From assembly GCA_031426435.1 (NCBI GenBank), contig JANPLH010000606.1, positions 1 to 23,531 of the forward strand: a DNA stretch of 23,531 nt. The letters are read 5' to 3'. Within the stretch, counting starts at the first letter, position 1, and each line of letters begins with the position of its first letter. The stretch comes from UBA6168 sp031426435 (GTDB lineage: Bacteria; Bacteroidota; Bacteroidia; Chitinophagales; Saprospiraceae). This document shows positions 14,580-21,483 of this stretch, piece by piece. The notes beneath the pieces are model-generated. The model ran no database searches. It was not told where the DNA came from and worked only from the letters and a program-made list of their open reading frames with translations. Made by a program: the position numbers and the translations under genes.

Positions 14580-14587
14580 TACATTTG
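14580..14587 (+). promoter_or_regulatory. Possible -7 box for the nucleoside transporter gene
   Basis: TACATTTG matches TAnnTTTG and lies 41 bases before the ATG at 14629, suggesting its own start of transcription after lptE. No good TTTG lies 17-21 bases upstream, so support is weak. Confidence 0.35.
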
Positions 14588-14628
14588 GCCTTTTATGTCG
14601 CTTATTTTCAAAAAACAAAAACAAAACG

Positions 14629-15927
14629 ATGGACTTAATCACAAGCATACTTCGTGGCACTTTGGGCTGTGTCCTTTTCATAGGCATCCTCTATTTGATG
14701 AGTGCCGACCGCAAGGCCATCAATTGGCGAATCGTGGGAGGGGGCATGTTGCTACAATTGGTGCTTGGCATTTTGGTACTCCAAGTTGAATTCGTTTCAA
14801 TGGCCTTCGATTGGGTGGCCAGCTTTTTTGTCAGCGTACTTGGCTACACGGGTGCAGGCATCGAGTTTTTATTGACGCCTTTTGGTGCAGCCGACGTTGA
14901 TCCCGCCCTCAACAATTTTGTGTTCAAAGTGCTGCCCACCATTGTCTTCTTCTCGGCGCTTTCCTCGCTTTTTTATTACCTCGGCATCCTGCAAATCATC
15001 ACCAAGGGCATTGCGTGGGTCATGAGCCAGACCATGAAACTGACGGGTGCCGAGAGCTTGGCTGCTGCCGCAAACGTGTTCATTGGCCAGACCGAGGCAC
15101 CCTTGGTCATTCGGCCCTATTTGGAAGGAATGTCGAGGTCGGAAATCATGTGCCTCATGGTTGGCGGCTTTGCGACCATAGCGGGCAGCGTGTTTGCGGC
15201 TTATGTCGGGTTCCTTGGCGGCGACGACCCCGTGCAACAACAGCTTTTTGCAAGGCACCTGCTTACGGCCTCCATCATGTCAGCCCCGGCGGCCATCGTT
15301 TGCGCCAAGATGATTTTGCCGGAAAGCCGTGAAATCACCTTGGAAGAACAGAAATTGGATGTGCCCCGTGAAAAGTCCGGCACCAATATGCTCGATGCCA
15401 TCACGCACGGCGCTACCGATGGTTTTCGCTTGGCGGTCAATGTGGGCATCATGCTCCTCGTGTTCACCGCTTTGATTGCCATGCTGAACTCCATCCTGGT
15501 GGGCATCGGCAATATCGGCGACCTGAACGGAACCATCGCCGCCAATACCAATGGCCGATTTACAGGCCTGACTTTGGAGTATATCCTGGGCATCATGTTC
15601 GCACCCGTTGCATGGATAATGGGCGTTTCCTCGCAAGACTCCATGCTGGTGGGCCAATTATTGGGCATGAAAACGGCCATCAACGAGTTTTATGCCTACG
15701 CCAAAATGCCTGAACTGAAGCTCCTGATGACTGAGAAATCGGTTATCATCACCACTTATGCGCTTTGTGGCTTCGCCAATTTTGCCTCCATCGGCATCCA
15801 GATTGGCGGCATCAGCGCATTGGCTCCTTCGCAACGCAAGAACCTGACGGAACTCGGCTTCAAAGCCATGATTGGTGGCACCATCGCCAGTTTCTTGACG
15901 GCTTGTATTGCTGGGATGTTTTATTAG
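14629..15927 (+). CDS. nupC: Concentrative nucleoside transporter (CNT/NupC family)
   Basis: CNT proteins bring nucleosides into the cell with Na+ or H+ across the inner membrane. The 432-residue length and helix pattern fit. Family signatures are VFFSALSSLFYYLGILQ (~106-122), NVFIGQTEAPLVIRPYL (~149-165) with the conserved GQTEAP nucleoside-binding loop, the NVGIMLLVFTALIAMLN helix, and KTAINEFYAYAKM (~346-358), which holds the second conserved NEF-AY motif. The C-terminal helix YALCGFANFASIGIQIGGISAL is also typical. The start at 14629 gives a first membrane helix after six residues. The symbol nupC is by family and does not imply a known substrate. A double-hairpin element follows directly after the stop. 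Confidence 0.93.
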   Translation: MDLITSILRGTLGCVLFIGILYLMSADRKAINWRIVGGGMLLQLVLGILVLQVEFVSMAFDWVASFFVSVLGYTGAGIEFLLTPFGAADVDPALNNFVFKVLPTIVFFSALSSLFYYLGILQIITKGIAWVMSQTMKLTGAESLAAAANVFIGQTEAPLVIRPYLEGMSRSEIMCLMVGGFATIAGSVFAAYVGFLGGDDPVQQQLFARHLLTASIMSAPAAIVCAKMILPESREITLEEQKLDVPREKSGTNMLDAITHGATDGFRLAVNVGIMLLVFTALIAMLNSILVGIGNIGDLNGTIAANTNGRFTGLTLEYILGIMFAPVAWIMGVSSQDSMLVGQLLGMKTAINEFYAYAKMPELKLLMTEKSVIITTYALCGFANFASIGIQIGGISALAPSQRKNLTELGFKAMIGGTIASFLTACIAGMFY

Positions 15928-15989
15928 TAGCTGGGAAATTCATTTCCCTGCTACTAAAATGCCGCAACCATCACTGGTTGCGGCATTTT
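15926..15989. terminator. Double-hairpin terminator element, copy 1
   Basis: Hairpin 1 has arms 15926-15939 and 15942-15955 (AGTAGCTGGGAAAT / ATTTCCCTGCTACT, one mismatch). Hairpin 2 has arms 15956-15970 and 15975-15989 (ATGCCGCAACCA-TCAC-TGGTTGCGGCAT core) followed by a T-run. It starts at the transporter stop codon and faces the convergent T9SS protein gene (stop at 16019). Nearly the same unit recurs at 18328-18384. Confidence 0.88.
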
Positions 15990-16018
15990 TGTTGCTGCGC
16001 AATTTTATTACAACTATT

Positions 16019-17530
16019 TTATAACTCTACTTTTACCAGTTTACCTGTTTGTAACAGCCTTTCACCATCCTTCACTCCGTAAAAATAAAGGCCCGGAGCC
16101 ATCCCAACCGTATTAAATACATTATTGAGGGCAGGTAAAGTACGCTTAAAACAAGGGCGGCCAAGACCGTCAAAAATTTGTAGCGATGCCCCTGCTGGCG
16201 GCTGTACGGGAAACGACACCGTGACATAGTCTTGAACAGGGTTAGGGAACAGTTTAACACCCCCATCCTTGAAATCATGCACGGTAGCACTCACCGTATC
16301 CTTGTAAGGAAACTGTATTGTGCTATCACAGGCTCCATTGAAGCGGTACATGGGCAGGTTCGGGATGTCTATGTCAATATTTGCGGGAGAGCGGAGCGCC
16401 CTGGCCTCGAAGCCGCAGGCTGCCCCCTTTTCGTTGGGATGGTGCACCACATGGATATAATAGGTCGTGCTGCCGGGGCCGATGTACATCCGGCAGTCGG
16501 GCCCCAGTGTGATGTTGCCCATGTTCACGGGCCAGTTGTCCTCGTCGAGGCTGGCATGGTGGGCGATGTGTTCTATGCTGTTGTTGTCCTGTAGGTCAAT
16601 CTGGTATAGGTCGTTGTTGGTGGTGGCATAGATTAAGCGGGAATCAAAAGAGAAGCCCACGCCAAGCCCAATATCGTCCACGCCTGCTGGGTAGGGTATC
16701 TCCTGCGGATTGGACATCTCGCCCGTGGCGTTGTCGAAACCGTACAGGTAGATTTGCTTGAGCACGTCCGCATTGGAGGCCAGCATAGTGGCGTCTGGTG
16801 AGAAGGCACTCTGGCTGATGCCTATATCATTATTGATTAATGGTACTCCAATTTCTTGTACGATAGGCCCTTGCACGGTGTCCTGCCCACCAACGAGGAA
16901 CCAATAAAACTTGTTGGTATTGTAACCTATCATACCCGTCCACCATTTATTATTGTCTACATGAATGCAAGCGGTAAGATGGCTATAATTATACAAGCCA
17001 TTGAGCAGTTGGCGCTTTTCCTTAAGATAATATGTATTGTCAGTTTTCTTAACAAGGGTGCTTAGATACAACTTGGTGCTTAATACACTTTCAGTAGTAT
17101 TATAAACAATATTGTCTTTGTGCGCCAAATAAATGATGCTGTCATTGCTTATCTGGGGCAAAAAAACCGTGCTTTGTTTTCCAATATAACCACCGCCGTT
17201 ACAGTAATCATCGTATCCCTCCGGAGTCAGTATGTTCGTACCAGAAACTAATTGAAAATCAGCATCGTATACCGCACAGTTGTTGGTAAGTAACAATAAT
17301 TGGCCTTCAACATTACAAATAAAACTGGCAGTGGCACCAAAGCTAAGGTTGTTGACGAATGCATAGTTGTACACCGACACCGTATCGCCCGTGAAATCGA
17401 GCAGGCTGATATCAGGTATTGTCGTTGATTGGAATTCGTAGCCCATCGGCCATTGGTAGTCCCATTTTTGGGCGAATGTTGGCAAAGGAAAAAGGAGCAG
17501 GAAGAAGAATCCGGTGTGGAGGTATTTCAT
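16019..17530 (-). CDS. T9SS-secreted protein with type A sorting domain (beta-propeller-like)
   Basis: A 503-residue secreted protein with a Sec signal peptide (MKYLHTGFFFLLLFPLPTFAQ). The middle consists of repeated strand patterns with sequences like ISQSAFSPDATMLASN, LGVGFSFDSRLIYATTNNDLYQID and MGNITLGPDCRMYIGPG, which suggest a WD40/Kelch-like beta-propeller. The end is a type A T9SS sorting domain: VKLFPNPVQDYVTVSF, LQIFDGLGRP, then APGLYFYGVKDGERLLQTGKLVKVEL, including the GKLVK tail. It should therefore cross the outer membrane by T9SS and be cell-surface bound or released. There are several cysteines (C110, C188, C348, C373-type positions), perhaps disulfide-bonded. The function is unknown. 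It is followed downstream by the convergent transporter terminator. Confidence 0.87.
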   Translation of the reverse strand: MKYLHTGFFFLLLFPLPTFAQKWDYQWPMGYEFQSTTIPDISLLDFTGDTVSVYNYAFVNNLSFGATASFICNVEGQLLLLTNNCAVYDADFQLVSGTNILTPEGYDDYCNGGGYIGKQSTVFLPQISNDSIIYLAHKDNIVYNTTESVLSTKLYLSTLVKKTDNTYYLKEKRQLLNGLYNYSHLTACIHVDNNKWWTGMIGYNTNKFYWFLVGGQDTVQGPIVQEIGVPLINNDIGISQSAFSPDATMLASNADVLKQIYLYGFDNATGEMSNPQEIPYPAGVDDIGLGVGFSFDSRLIYATTNNDLYQIDLQDNNSIEHIAHHASLDEDNWPVNMGNITLGPDCRMYIGPGSTTYYIHVVHHPNEKGAACGFEARALRSPANIDIDIPNLPMYRFNGACDSTIQFPYKDTVSATVHDFKDGGVKLFPNPVQDYVTVSFPVQPPAGASLQIFDGLGRPCFKRTLPALNNVFNTVGMAPGLYFYGVKDGERLLQTGKLVKVEL

Positions 17531-17550
17531 GTTAATACAGGATTAATCAA

Positions 17551-17584
17551 AGTGGTGACACCTTTCGAAAAAGGTGTCACCACT
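17551..17584. repeat. Perfect 15-base hairpin upstream of the T9SS protein gene
   Basis: Arms 17551-17565 (AGTGGTGACACCTTT) and 17570-17584 are fully complementary around a four-base loop. It lies between the stop of the short T9SS-tail gene (17604) and the start of the secreted protein gene at 17530, both on the minus strand. It could terminate the upstream transcript, though the T-run is weak in that direction. Confidence 0.75.
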
Positions 17585-17603
17585 GAAATATAGCTTAAAA
17601 GAA

Positions 17604-18002
17604 TCAATGCAGGACTGCAAACCTAACCGGAATGCCTTCCCTGTTGGAAGGACTAAGGTAATAAACCCCGGTATTCAGTCCGCTCGTGTTTAGGTTCATC
17701 ATGGTTTGTTTTGGTTCTATATCAAATACCTGAACTGTCCTACCATAGGCATCCAACAACAATAGGCTGGGGATGTCGTGGTCTTCTGACAATAGTACCT
17801 TGGCCAAATCATTTGTTGGATTGGGCATGATGGTCAATATGGTGGCCGATACTTTCAGGTCGTCGTTGTTAGCGCTGCTCCGTGTCCCAATTTCTTCGAT
17901 GCACTCGTCCATGTACTCAACGGCTTCCAATGTATGCCCCCGTTGTTTCAAGTCTCCTATCTTCTCCATAATGCTGCACTTTTGTATTGTGAAAGAACCC
18001 AT
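17604..18002 (-). pseudogene. T9SS type A sorting-domain remnant (no signal peptide)
   Basis: A 132-residue frame whose C-terminal ~75 residues are a type A T9SS sorting domain: IMPNPTNDLAKVLL at about 57-70, SLLLLDAYGRTVQVF, and a final NTSGLNTGVYYLSPSNREGIPVRFAVLH. Before it comes a short helical stretch (KIGDLKQRGHTLEAVEYMDECIEEIG). No signal peptide exists at ATG 18002 or in the open upstream frame, which runs back to a stop at 18090. A sorting domain without a Sec signal cannot be exported, so this is best read as the 3' end of a larger secreted-protein gene. The stop at 18090-18092 in the same frame is the natural end of another sorting domain, so the two tails sit head to tail. Confidence 0.7.
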
Positions 18003-18089
18003 TGTTTCAGCAAGAGTTAAGCGGAGCGGCTCTTGCGGCCTCTTGCGTACACCCTTGGACTTGGATTCGCAATATATGCACTTCTTGCC

Positions 18090-18167
18090 TCATTCTATTT
18101 TTACCAGCTTCCCCGTGCCCAGTACCTTTTCGCTATCCTTTACCTCCCAGAAGTATCTATCCGCCTT
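18090..18167 (-). pseudogene. Second T9SS C-terminal tail relic
   Basis: On the minus strand this reads (C)KADRYFWEVKDSEK then VLGTGKLVKIE and a TGA at 18092-18090. It matches the end of the T9SS protein encoded at 16019 (LYFYGVKDGERLLQTGKLVKVEL). Only about 25 residues survive; upstream of 18167 the minus strand stops looking like a sorting domain and plus-strand coding begins. It lies in the same frame as, and immediately upstream of, the remnant at 17604-18002. Confidence 0.75.
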
Positions 18168-18326
18168 ACACCAACGCTTGCTGGCAATTATGTGCTCACC
18201 ACCAATTGGAAGACCAAGAGCGCACCCTACCGGTTGGCTAACAACATCGCCAAGCACCACGGCTGGCGCTTCGAGCAGGGCCGCATGCCCGACGGCAGCG
18301 GGTGGGTGTTCAAGCGCATTTCGTAA
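18168..18326 (+). pseudogene. C-terminal fragment of an unidentified plus-strand protein
   Basis: The plus strand reads about 50 residues ending in a normal stop at 18326: AGNYVLTTNWKTKSAPYRLA followed by NNIAKHHGWRFEQGRMPDGSGWVFKRIS. The composition (conserved-looking W, G, H, and a compact helix-strand pattern) is protein-like, and a terminator follows directly. The frame is open upstream to 18033, but bases 18090-18167 there are the reverse of a T9SS tail. So this looks like the 3' end of a gene whose 5' part is gone. I do not recognise the family; a small independent gene starting inside the T9SS relic is less likely. Confidence 0.5.
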
Positions 18327-18327
18327 T

Positions 18328-18384
18328 AGGGAAATGAATTTCCCTGTACTAAAAATGCCGCAACCATCACTGGTTGCGGCATTT
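18328..18384. terminator. Double-hairpin terminator element, copy 2
   Basis: A small palindrome AGGGAAATGAATTTCCCT (18328-18345) is followed by the hairpin 18353-18366 / 18371-18384 with stem AAATGCCGCAACCA and loop TCAC, the same stem and loop as in copy 1 at 15956-15989. The orientation is the same as copy 1, so the two form a direct repeat about 2.4 kb apart. It follows the stop of the plus-strand fragment and faces the OmpA/PD40 gene (stop at 18441). Confidence 0.85.
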
Positions 18385-18440
18385 ATTTTATCATACTATG
18401 TCGTCGAACTTGCCCATACACGGGCAACCTTTCATTTTCC

Positions 18441-20357
18441 CTATTTCTTCTTGTCTTTCCGGTCGGATTCCACCTTCATTTCACTCACCGGGCGAGTCTT
18501 GAAGTCGGTGGCAGGCTCTTGGTGGCGCTCGGCAGAAACATCCACCCGGCGGTTGAGCTGGTGGTCGGTCTCAGGGCAGTAGTTGTCGTCCGAGCAGTTG
18601 TTGGCCAGCTTGGTTTCACCATACTGGTCGGTGTAAACACGTTCTTTGGCAATGCCTTTCTTGAGGAGATAGGCTTTGGCCGAGTTGGCCCGGTTGGTGG
18701 AGAGCCTGTCGTTGTAGCGATTGGTGCCACGGGCGTCCGTGTTGCCGCCAAGACGCACTTGCAAGGTCGGGTAGCGGTTCATGATTTCCACCAAATTGTC
18801 CAAGGTAGGCTGGGCATCTTTTTTACGGATATAATACTTGTCGAAATCAAAGAAAATGGGTTCCAGAATGACGATAAGTGGCCCTTTGAGCGGAATCCTT
18901 ACCCGTACCTCACCGTCTTTGCAGTCTAATTTGAAGTCCCGCAGCGTAACCGTGTTGGTATAATATGGCGACTTGCTGGCAGTGATTTCATACTCGCCAT
19001 CGCAATCAATCTGCGTAAAAGCCTCGCCATTGCCATCGCCAGTCAGGTTGATGACCTTGCCAGTTTTCTTGTCAACAATCTTGATGTCCGCCAAAGGAAT
19101 CCGGTTGCCGGATGGGTCTTCATACACTTCCACTATCAACTTGGAGAAGTACTTGTCTTTTTCCAATGGAATGATATAAGGCTGTCTTGCACCGATTTCA
19201 TCCGCAGAAACCTCCCGCTTGTCCATCTTGTAGTCGGTCTTGGAAGTTACGATGGAATACTTCGTGCCCTTGCGAACCTGCACCTTTACCTCACCATTAT
19301 TGTCGGTGGTCAGGGTGCTTTTCGATACAACGGAGCCACCGTAAATCCTGTCCAACATATTGCCGTAAGAGACAGGCGTCATTTCAACATAAGCACCCGA
19401 TAGGCGGGCATTGGTCTCTTTGTCCACCACGGCAATGATGGCATCAATGATTTCAGGATTGTATTTCCAGGAATAGATATCATCTGCACCTTGTGCATCC
19501 GAGTGTGTACGGTCACTGGCTAAATAGCCTTCTGTGCCACCGTTCATGGAAACGAAGTTCACCTCGTCGCCAGCTTGGTTGAAGGGCGCTCCAAGGTTGC
19601 CAACCAATTCCCAGACCCCAGTGGAAGGGTTTTGGGCTGCCGACCAAATATCCAAGCCACCGCTGCCACCTGCCCGGTTGGAGGAAAAGAACAGGTTGTT
19701 GTTCTCATCCAAATAGGGGAAAAGCTCATTGCCCGCAGAATTTACACTGGAGCCAAGGTTTTTAGGTATGGTCCAAATCCCGCCTTCCAATTTCGCCCAC
19801 CAAAGGTCCATGCTGTTTTCCGTCGAACCGGGGGCATTGGAGGAGAAAATGAGCAGGTTGCCATCCGCTGAAAGTGCCGGGTGGCAGGTGGAAAAATCAT
19901 CGCTGTTGAAAGGCAGTTCGGCCACGTTGCTCCATTTGTCGCCGACCAATTCAGCGGTATAGAGTTTTAGGTCAATGATTTCTTCCGCATTCCTGCCATT
20001 CTTGTTGTTGCGGGTGAAAATCAGTTTCGAATTGCCCGGGAAAATTGCGACAGCACCATCATTGTACTTGCCATTGATATCACCCTCCAAAGGCTCTGGC
20101 TTTCCAAATGTGCCATCTGCTTTCTTCTCCGAATACTTGATGTCGGTATAGTCCCCGGCATTTTCGGAGGGGCACTGCAAAAAGCGATTGCTCTTGGAAG
20201 TAGTGTAAATAATGCCATTGCCGAATGGTATCGGGCTAAAGTCAAGTTCTTTGACGTTGACTTCCTTGATGTTTTTCAACTCTATACCCTGCTGCCCTAT
20301 GAGTTGGAAACTCACAGCGAGGGCAAATAGCAGGAACAAGGGTTTAATATTTTTCAT
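18441..20357 (-). CDS. OmpA-family protein with PD40/WD40-like repeats (T9SS/gliding-associated)
   Basis: A 638-residue envelope protein with a Sec signal (MKNIKPLFLLFALAVSFQLIGQ, no lipobox). About 40-305 hold PD40/TolB-like propeller repeats with the repeating LIFSSNAPGS, LFFSSNRAGGSGGLDIW and GYLASDRTHSDAQGADDIYSW strands. About 315-490 look like two carboxypeptidase-regulatory/CNA-B-type beta domains. About 500-611 form the OmpA domain: IFFDFDKYYIRKKD at 501-514 and NTDARGTNRYNDRLS at 539-553, where the conserved D and R bind peptidoglycan. A 27-residue basic tail follows. This plan matches PorE/SprD-type and other OmpA proteins encoded beside PorP/SprF. It is the last gene of the minus-strand module with PorP/SprF and the adhesin, and probably anchors that complex to the cell wall. 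Confidence 0.9.
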   Translation of the reverse strand: MKNIKPLFLLFALAVSFQLIGQQGIELKNIKEVNVKELDFSPIPFGNGIIYTTSKSNRFLQCPSENAGDYTDIKYSEKKADGTFGKPEPLEGDINGKYNDGAVAIFPGNSKLIFTRNNKNGRNAEEIIDLKLYTAELVGDKWSNVAELPFNSDDFSTCHPALSADGNLLIFSSNAPGSTENSMDLWWAKLEGGIWTIPKNLGSSVNSAGNELFPYLDENNNLFFSSNRAGGSGGLDIWSAAQNPSTGVWELVGNLGAPFNQAGDEVNFVSMNGGTEGYLASDRTHSDAQGADDIYSWKYNPEIIDAIIAVVDKETNARLSGAYVEMTPVSYGNMLDRIYGGSVVSKSTLTTDNNGEVKVQVRKGTKYSIVTSKTDYKMDKREVSADEIGARQPYIIPLEKDKYFSKLIVEVYEDPSGNRIPLADIKIVDKKTGKVINLTGDGNGEAFTQIDCDGEYEITASKSPYYTNTVTLRDFKLDCKDGEVRVRIPLKGPLIVILEPIFFDFDKYYIRKKDAQPTLDNLVEIMNRYPTLQVRLGGNTDARGTNRYNDRLSTNRANSAKAYLLKKGIAKERVYTDQYGETKLANNCSDDNYCPETDHQLNRRVDVSAERHQEPATDFKTRPVSEMKVESDRKDKKK

Positions 20358-20483
20358 CGTATTTCGATTTTAAGATTGATTTTTCAGGAAAACAGATTGA
20401 TAATCTTCAACCAGCAATTCCTGTTTAAAACGATTGGTTCAATTAGCAGCAAAGCCTCCTGCCAATCATTTTGTGTTTTCTCG

Positions 20484-21401
20484 TTAAAAATAGCGCAAGC
20501 TCTTGATGACGCAGTCCTCACAAGGGAAGGTATAGCCCAGCATAAGCTCAAAACTGCCGTCGGTTGCCTTTTTCAATTCTGAAAGTGTAAAGTCATAAGC
20601 CACACCAAGGCGCAGGCCGTTGTTGAACTGATAGACCAAAAGTCCATCAATTGAATCTTCATACCGGTACATGGCACCAACCATGAGTTTCTTGTTGAAC
20701 ATGACGTTCAGGTTGGCATCAAAGTCGAATGGTGCGCTTGGGTTGTAGCGAACTTGCACGTTAGGCAGCAGCTCCACGTTTCTGCCGACAGGCAGTGAGA
20801 ATCCACCTTGAATGAACCAAGTGTTAACCTTGCCGCTGAACTTGTTCTTGTCGCCGTACAGTGAGTTGGCCAGCATGCGAGGCAAAGAGGCACCCAAGTA
20901 GAACTTGCTGTTTTTGAAAAACACGCCAGGGCCAACGTTAAAAGTTGTTTTGGACTCCACGCCATCGCCAATTTCTGTGTCCCCACCTTCAACAGCTTCG
21001 TTGGCTTCGCCCCAGTCGGAGCGGGCATTTTCAACCCGTGCACCAAGGCCAAGTGCCAATACATTGCTGCCATTGAACTTAATCCGGTATGCATAATCGG
21101 CACCGATGGTCAGGATTTTATCCAATCCAATTTTGTCGTTCAAAAGGTTGAGGCCAATGGCGCTCCTACGCCTCGCAATGGGCATGTGGCCATAAGCATT
21201 GATGTTCTTTGGAGAGCCATCAATACCAGAATACCACTGATTGCGGTAAATAAGGCCTGCGTCCAGCACTTCTTTTGACCCAGCATAAGCAGGGTTGAAG
21301 TTCAACTGGTTGAACAGGTTGAACGTGTAGATGGCCTCGCTCTGTGCCCATGCCGACACGCTAAAAGTGGTGATTAAGAAAGTATATATTAGCTTTTTCA
21401 T
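20484..21401 (-). CDS. PorP/SprF family type IX secretion membrane protein
   Basis: PorP/SprF proteins are outer membrane beta-barrel proteins that work with T9SS, usually needed for export or surface attachment of a type B adhesin encoded next door. The 305-residue product has a signal peptide (MKKLIYTFLITTFSVSAWAQ). The family's diagnostic N-terminal stretch follows: YTFNLFNQLNFNPAYAGS, then YRNQWYSGIDGSPKNINAYG. The rest is alternating beta strands of a barrel, with NVGPGVFFKNSKFYLGASL and LRLGVAYDFTLSEL, ending SLRYF with a terminal aromatic as in outer membrane barrels. I start at the ATG at 21401, which begins the signal; the frame extends 16 codons upstream. It lies 82 bases after the adhesin stop and 126 bases before the OmpA/PD40 gene, all on one strand. 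Confidence 0.93.
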   Translation of the reverse strand: MKKLIYTFLITTFSVSAWAQSEAIYTFNLFNQLNFNPAYAGSKEVLDAGLIYRNQWYSGIDGSPKNINAYGHMPIARRRSAIGLNLLNDKIGLDKILTIGADYAYRIKFNGSNVLALGLGARVENARSDWGEANEAVEGGDTEIGDGVESKTTFNVGPGVFFKNSKFYLGASLPRMLANSLYGDKNKFSGKVNTWFIQGGFSLPVGRNVELLPNVQVRYNPSAPFDFDANLNVMFNKKLMVGAMYRYEDSIDGLLVYQFNNGLRLGVAYDFTLSELKKATDGSFELMLGYTFPCEDCVIKSLRYF

Positions 21402-21483
21402 GTTCAGAAATTTAAATGGTTGTGGTTGGAAACGAGAGGTGGGTGGCAATTGCTGTTACAACTACCACCTACCGACCATTTTA

